DNA of 64,000 bases from Gemmatimonadota bacterium (lineage in GTDB: Bacteria > Gemmatimonadota > Gemmatimonadetes > Gemmatimonadales > GWC2-71-9), in assembly GCA_016874005.1 (NCBI GenBank), contig VGVQ01000002.1, positions 124,001 through 188,000 on the forward strand, in the 5' to 3' direction. Both the position numbers and the translations under genes were made by a program. The notes below the pieces were generated by a model. The model had not been told where the DNA came from. It searched no databases and worked only from the letters and a program-made list of their open reading frames with translations. This document shows, in pieces, positions 59,976 to 64,000 of this stretch; position 1 is the stretch's first letter; every line of letters starts with the position of its first letter.

Positions 59976-60865
59976 AACCGAGCGATCAGCTCGTCGCTCA
60001 GCTTCTTGAGCTTGGCTCGCGCCTCGGGATCGTAGGCCTGGGCATGCGCCTTGGCCGGGTTCATGCTGTCGAAGAACCCGCCATGACCCACGTTGGGATC
60101 GAGGATCAGCCGCAGTAGGGCCTTCGCCCCATCATCGATCGTCGACCGAACCGGAAGGCCGGCTTCCTTGACCATCTTGGTCGGCATCAAGGTCGCCGGA
60201 TGGAGCGCATTGACCGTGATCCCCTTCCCGGCCAACTCGGCCGCCAGGTCGAACGTGAACATGACTTGGGCGAGCTTGCTCTGACCGTAGGCCCGCATCG
60301 GACTGAAGTTCTTGGTCATCTGGACGTCGGCAAAATCGATCGGGCTAGCCGACAGCGATGAGACGTTGACGATCCGGGCGGGCGTGCTGGCGAGAAGTCT
60401 CGGGAGCAGCAGGCGGGTCAACAGCACCCCCGAGAGATAATTCACCTGCATCCGGTACTCGACACCTTGCTCGGTCGGCGATCGATCGGGCGGGTTGAGC
60501 GCGACGCCCGCGTTGTTCACCAAGACGTTGAGTCGAGGATAGTCGCGGAGGACCGCCTCCGCGAACCGGCGCACCTCCGCATTCGAGGCAAAGTCGGCGG
60601 TGTAGAACCGGGCGCTACCCTTGCCCGTGCTGGCAATCTCCGTTACGACCTCGGCGGCTCGCGCCGAGTCGCGTCCGTGGACGATGACGTGGGCGCCTCC
60701 GGCCGCCAGCCGGATCGCCACTTCGCGACCGAGCCCGCTCGTGGCACCGGTGATCAGGATGACCTGCTGGTCGGGTCGGGGACGGTCCGGCTGGCCGGCC
60801 AGGTCAACTGCCGACAAGGCGAGGGCGGCCACCGCGGCGGTCGCCACTGAGATGGGGGGCGTCAT
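59972..60865 (-). CDS. SDR-family oxidoreductase with N-terminal signal/anchor
   Basis: 297 aa. Rossmann and catalytic motifs are complete: ILITGATSGLGREVA (TGxxxGxG), HGRDSARAAEV, VLVNNAGVALN, IVNVSSLSASPI and YGQSK (YxxxK). Resembles retinol dehydrogenase/WW-oxidoreductase-like SDRs that reduce carbonyls with NAD(P)H. Unusual is the N-terminal stretch ISVATAAVAALALSAVDLAG before the fold, which looks like a signal peptide or membrane anchor; NAD(P)-dependent enzymes are rarely exported. Anchoring facing the cytoplasm is the simpler reading. Confidence 0.88.
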   Translation of the reverse strand: MTPPISVATAAVAALALSAVDLAGQPDRPRPDQQVILITGATSGLGREVAIRLAAGGAHVIVHGRDSARAAEVVTEIASTGKGSARFYTADFASNAEVRRFAEAVLRDYPRLNVLVNNAGVALNPPDRSPTEQGVEYRMQVNYLSGVLLTRLLLPRLLASTPARIVNVSSLSASPIDFADVQMTKNFSPMRAYGQSKLAQVMFTFDLAAELAGKGITVNALHPATLMPTKMVKEAGLPVRSTIDDGAKALLRLILDPNVGHGGFFDSMNPAKAHAQAYDPEARAKLKKLSDELIARF

Positions 60866-60943
60866 GCTGGCAAGCTAGCCCGCAGTCGCGGCAGCGACAA
60901 TCCGACCGGTCCCCGACGCGACGAAGTCCCTCCCTGGACTTGC

Positions 60944-60967
60944 GAATCGGCGATCCGCGGCCGATTC
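60944..60967 (+). promoter_or_regulatory. Inverted repeat GAATCGGC-N8-GCCGATTC in a divergent promoter region
   Basis: Perfect 8-bp arms with an 8-base spacer, 79 bases upstream of the SDR start and 136 bases upstream of the SGNH hydrolase start. Its position between divergent genes suits an operator. Confidence 0.45.
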
Positions 60968-61002
60968 TCTCAGGCATTCGCCCCGTTCAGTCCCCCTTGC
61001 TC

Positions 61003-61022
61003 GGCTGCCCTTGGGAGCAGCC
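61003..61022 (+). other. Hairpin GGCTGC-N8-GCAGCC
   Basis: Perfect 6-bp arms, 8-base loop, in the leader region of the SGNH hydrolase gene. May be a chance GC repeat. Confidence 0.3.
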
Positions 61023-61102
61023 CTGCCCGGCCCCAACCCGGCCGGCGCCCGTCCCGATGGAACCTCGCGAGCCCGGCGACTTCACCGGGCGAAGTGACAA
61101 CG

Positions 61103-62359
61103 ATGACCGCGCCGCCGCCCCCGCCGCCTGACGCCAGGAGGGTCCGCCCCAGCCCGCTGCTGGTGCGGGCCATGGCCATTGTCGTGGCCATTGTGGCCAT
61201 CGAGTTCGCGTCGGGGACCGGCCTCTTCCTTCTCGGCCGGTTTCGCGACATCCGCTACCGCCCGACCCAGTTCGACTCCCTCTCCAGCCGGCACCGCGAC
61301 ATCCTCGAACGGATCATCGGGGACAGCACCCGCTACACCACCTTCAGCCCATCGCTCGGCTGGACGATCAAGCCGTACGGGGAGGAGCCACCGCTCTACC
61401 GAGCCAATCGTGATGGGCTCCGCGGCCGGCGAGACTACGACCGGGTTCCACCCGCCGGCGTCGTTCGGCTGGCCGCGTTCGGCGACTCCTTCACCCACGG
61501 CGACGGGGTGACCGATGAGGAGACCTGGGCTAGCGTGCTGGAACGGTCAACGGACGGGGTCGAGGTGCTCAATTTCGGCGTGGGCGGGTACGGCCTCGAC
61601 CAGGCGCTGCTGCGGTGGCGGGCCGAGGGTAGACCATTTCGGCCCGATGTGGTCCTGATCGGTCTGATGTCCGAGAACCCGATGCGTCACGTCAACGTCT
61701 ACCGGCCTTTCTATCTCCCCAACACCGGGGTACCGCTCGCCAAGCCCCGATTCGTTCTCTCCGCTGACAGCCTGGTGCTCATCCCCAATCCGGCTCGAGG
61801 CATCGATGACTATCGGATCCTGCTCACCGACACCAAGACGACCCTCAAACGGTTCGGGCGGCGTGACTCCCACGTCCACTGGTATCATCGTGGCTCTCCA
61901 CTCGACTGGTCGCCGACCGTTCGGTTGGTGAAGGCGGGGCTTGAATCCGTGCTGTCGCCGAGCCGCCTAGTTGCCTTGGACCGTGCCTATCGACCGAATG
62001 CTGAGCCCTTCCGACTGACGCTCGCGTTGATCGACCGTTTTGCGCGCGAGGTTCGAACGGCGGGTGCCAACCCGGTAGTGCTGCTCTTCCCGTCTCGCGC
62101 CGACCTGACCCGCCTCGCCACCGGCAGACTCGTCTACCGAGACCTCGCCGATTCGCTCCGGGCCCACGGCCTGGCAGTCATCGACCTCGCCGACGGCTTC
62201 GAGCCCTGCCGCCGAGGCTGCGACGTGGATCGGTTGGCGCCGGGACACTACTCGGCGGAGGGGAACCGGTTGGTCGCCACCGTGATCGGGCGCCGGCTCC
62301 GTGAACTCAACCTACTGGGGCAGCCGCGAAACGATTCCGTTGCGGCGGCGCAAGAATGA
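61103..62359 (+). CDS. Membrane-anchored SGNH/GDSL-type hydrolase
   Basis: 418 aa from the ATG at 61103 (a GTG nine bases earlier is also possible). Pro-rich start, then one membrane helix (LLVRAMAIVVAIVAIEFASG), so the enzyme domain should lie outside the cytoplasm. SGNH blocks: AAFGDSFTHGDGV (block I Ser), NFGVGGYGLDQAL (block II Gly), LIGLMSENP (block III Asn candidate) and DRLAPGHYSAEGN (block V Asp-His). Such enzymes esterify or deacetylate polysaccharides or lipids. Similar anchored proteins act in exopolysaccharide acetylation. Divergent from the SDR gene. Confidence 0.88.
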   Translation: MTAPPPPPPDARRVRPSPLLVRAMAIVVAIVAIEFASGTGLFLLGRFRDIRYRPTQFDSLSSRHRDILERIIGDSTRYTTFSPSLGWTIKPYGEEPPLYRANRDGLRGRRDYDRVPPAGVVRLAAFGDSFTHGDGVTDEETWASVLERSTDGVEVLNFGVGGYGLDQALLRWRAEGRPFRPDVVLIGLMSENPMRHVNVYRPFYLPNTGVPLAKPRFVLSADSLVLIPNPARGIDDYRILLTDTKTTLKRFGRRDSHVHWYHRGSPLDWSPTVRLVKAGLESVLSPSRLVALDRAYRPNAEPFRLTLALIDRFAREVRTAGANPVVLLFPSRADLTRLATGRLVYRDLADSLRAHGLAVIDLADGFEPCRRGCDVDRLAPGHYSAEGNRLVATVIGRRLRELNLLGQPRNDSVAAAQE

Positions 62360-62420
62360 CGGGCCCGCCGGCGTCCCGCGGGCTGGCTTGGCTCTTGCCC
62401 CCGTCGACCTGACAGCCACC

Positions 62421-62963
62421 TCACCTCTGGCCAGGACCGAAGTGACTCAGGGCGGCCGGGGAGGCCCCCGAAGGGATGGCGGGTTCGACCGCCTGCTCGC
62501 CCTTCTGATAGGTCGTGTAGACGAATACCGGGATCCGAAGTCCGCCCAGATGCTGCTGCACCAGGGGCTCGACCTCCGCCCACGTCAGACCCCCCACCCC
62601 GGTTGCCAACCTCGGCAGCGCCAGGCTCGAGATCCCGCCCTGCTCCACCTCGTGATGCAGTCGGCGGAGGCAGTGATGAACGTTGGCTATTGTTGCTCGT
62701 CCGGGCCGAGCCCCGTGGGCTTGATCCCCTTCCTGGGTCAGCAGGTTCGCGATCCGCACGCCGCCGACCGCCCCCCACATCCACAGTTCCCCCGGCCGGG
62801 GATGGACTTGGTGGGTGTAGTGACGGAAGTCCTTGACCATCGCCGGCCAACGCTCCCGCAGCGCCAGGGCCAAGCCGCTGTCGAAATGGTCGTTTGGGGC
62901 AATGCCGTGGGCGATGCATTGGGCCTTCGACAGCATGATGTCGCCGGTGACGGCGTGGATCAC
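62421..62963 (-). CDS. Macro-domain protein
   Basis: 180 aa starting at GTG (GGAG 7 bases upstream). Macro-domain (Appr-1''-p/ADP-ribose binding) sequence: IHAVTGDIMLSKAQCIAHGIAPNDHFDSGLA at the N-terminus, LWMWGAVGGVRIANLLTQEG, and ISSLALPRLATGVGGLTWAEV, the phosphate-binding loop. Members remove or bind ADP-ribose on proteins or nucleic acids, including antitoxins such as DarG. No ADP-ribosyltransferase gene is next to it. The last 25 residues are Pro/Ser-rich and probably disordered. Confidence 0.87.
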   Translation of the reverse strand: MIHAVTGDIMLSKAQCIAHGIAPNDHFDSGLALALRERWPAMVKDFRHYTHQVHPRPGELWMWGAVGGVRIANLLTQEGDQAHGARPGRATIANVHHCLRRLHHEVEQGGISSLALPRLATGVGGLTWAEVEPLVQQHLGGLRIPVFVYTTYQKGEQAVEPAIPSGASPAALSHFGPGQR

Positions 62964-63098
62964 GAGGGGCTCCGGTCGGTTACCTCCGGCAATGTGACCG
63001 ACCGGTCATGAAGGAGGCGTGAGACTGGCGGTAAGGCCGTTCGCGGAGCGCCCCGGCGCGGCCCGGTGGCCTCCGCCGGGCCGGCGCCAGGTTCAACC

Positions 63099-64000
63099 CT
63101 ATCGAGCGGTCATCGACCCCCGAAGCCGGTGCCGGGAGGCCTCCACCTTCACGTAGTGAAGCACCGGCGGAGCCAGGATCATGCCCGGAATCCCCATCAA
63201 CTTCTCGCCGATGATCAGGCCGAGCAGGGTGAGCCACATCGGATTCTTGATCCGGTCGCCGATGATCTTGCTGTTGAGGAAGTACTCGAGCTTGTGGATG
63301 ATCACCAGGTAGGCCAGCGCCAGAAACGCCATCCGGGGCGAGATCGTGAACCCGACACTGACGATCAGGGTGTTGCTCATCAGATTGCCGACGATCGGCA
63401 AGAGCCCGAGCAAGAAGGTCACCCCAGCCAACAAGGCCGCAAACGGGAACCCGTTCCAGAACAGGAAGACGGCGGTGATGCTGGCGTTGATCAGCGAAAT
63501 GACGATCTGGGCCCCCATCACGGTCTTGAAGCTCTGGTAGAAGGTCCTGAACCGGGCGACCACCTCCAGAAAGGTCTGGGAGTAGAGATTGTCCTGGCCG
63601 GTGATCGGATCCGCGTCCGGCTCGACCTTGGTATTGAGGAACAAGCTCACCGACACGACCGCGCCGATGACGAACGCGGCAACCGCGAGGAGGAGATCCC
63701 CGGCGTATTTCCCGGCGTTGCCGAGCTTGCCCCGCACGTAGGCCAGGAGATCAGCCTTCATGGTCTCGAAGGTGTAGTCCTGGGGCAGCTCGACCCAGCC
63801 CTTGCTGTCGATGAAGGCCAGCATCCGGGGGATCGATTCCTCGGCAATCCTCGGCAGCGCCGTCACCGCCGTCCGGGCGAACACGAAGGCACCGTAGCCG
63901 GCCGCCGCGAGCAACAGGAAGAAGAACACAACCGCGAGGACCTTGTTGCCTCGAAAGGTCAATTTCTCGAGGGCGAAGTAGCCGAACAGCCCGGTCAGAA
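63099..64000 (-). CDS. AI-2E family membrane transporter, 3' part (5' end outside window)
   Basis: C-terminal ~300 residues. The frame stays open to the window edge (LTGLFGYFALEKLTFRGNK in frame before the first TTG at 63962), so the start lies beyond base 64000. At least six membrane helices: VLAVVFFFLLLAAAGYGAF, DLLLAVAAFVIGAVVSVSLF, IVISLINASITAVFLFWNG, FAALLAGVTFLLGLLPIVGN, and the conserved GEKLMGIPGMILAPPVLHYV at the end. The family includes autoinducer-2 exporters and Na+/H+ antiporters. Substrate unknown. Confidence 0.88.
   Translation of the reverse strand, partial: LTGLFGYFALEKLTFRGNKVLAVVFFFLLLAAAGYGAFVFARTAVTALPRIAEESIPRMLAFIDSKGWVELPQDYTFETMKADLLAYVRGKLGNAGKYAGDLLLAVAAFVIGAVVSVSLFLNTKVEPDADPITGQDNLYSQTFLEVVARFRTFYQSFKTVMGAQIVISLINASITAVFLFWNGFPFAALLAGVTFLLGLLPIVGNLMSNTLIVSVGFTISPRMAFLALAYLVIIHKLEYFLNSKIIGDRIKNPMWLTLLGLIIGEKLMGIPGMILAPPVLHYVKVEASRHRLRGSMTAR

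Noticed and set aside
1-64000. tRNA, rRNA, insertion sequence, integrase or prophage genes
   Set aside because: None could be recognised on either strand.

Overview
The window is GC-rich bacterial chromosome, densely packed with single-copy genes on both strands and with many stop/start overlaps (ATGA, GTGA, TGATG). No rRNA, tRNA, CRISPR array, insertion sequence, integrase or phage gene was seen. The gene content (exported amidohydrolases, one fused to a TolB-like propeller, a DUF5916 outer-membrane-type protein, LVIVD-repeat lipoproteins, M14 and M24 exopeptidases, many lipobox signal peptides) suggests a soil or sediment bacterium of Gemmatimonadota type. This assignment is an inference from gene style, not from a marker gene.

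Layout. 1-3.4 kb: end of a class-III aminotransferase, a small lipoprotein, an FMN 2-hydroxyacid dehydrogenase and an ICL/PEP-mutase-like protein. 3.5-9.0 kb: leftward run of a SpoU RNA methyltransferase, prepilin peptidase, an HExxH lipoprotein, an AlkZ/YcaQ-like protein and an unusual zinc-motif SDR. 9.0-22.6 kb: beta-barrel, EEP-hydrolase lipoprotein, CPBP protease/APC permease pair, solo 5'-3' exonuclease, PGM1-type ATP-grasp ligase, fasciclin protein, aminopeptidase P, DUF305 and LVIVD proteins. 22.6-26.6 kb: DinB/M14 pair and a DinB-like protein.

26.8-32.4 kb is the most notable locus: an NAD-dependent formate dehydrogenase. Its catalytic subunit carries an in-frame TGA read as selenocysteine, with a bacterial SECIS hairpin directly after it. 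The alpha subunit is split: the N-terminal Fe-S half, including the [4Fe-4S] domain of the molybdopterin enzyme, is a separate gene placed last in the operon, behind a fused NuoE-NuoF subunit. fdhD lies convergently downstream. Formate electrons would pass Mo/W-Sec centre -> Fe-S relay -> FMN -> NAD+.

32.5-40 kb: Nudix/MBL pair, then a TetR regulator divergent from an ABC exporter (ATPase, FtsX-like permease) and a beta-lactamase-fold hydrolase, with a palindromic operator between. 40-56 kb: amino-acid permease, a [ST]GNG-repeat protein, amidohydrolases, a DUF3047 protein and DUF5916 and LVIVD proteins. A second selenoprotein sits at 47.4-48.2 kb: a GrdB/PrdB-family protein with a UxxC motif and its own SECIS. 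56-64 kb: RhlE helicase, ankyrin/DUF6065 pair, exported SDR, SGNH hydrolase, macro-domain protein and the end of an AI-2E-family transporter.

Two independent selenoproteins imply that the organism decodes UGA as Sec; the selA/B/C/D machinery must lie outside this window. A second genome-scale signal is the octamer CGTTAGGC, found 17 times by eye, which in coding DNA is mostly an NNG-TTA-GGC Leu-Gly context and repeatedly spans stop codons.
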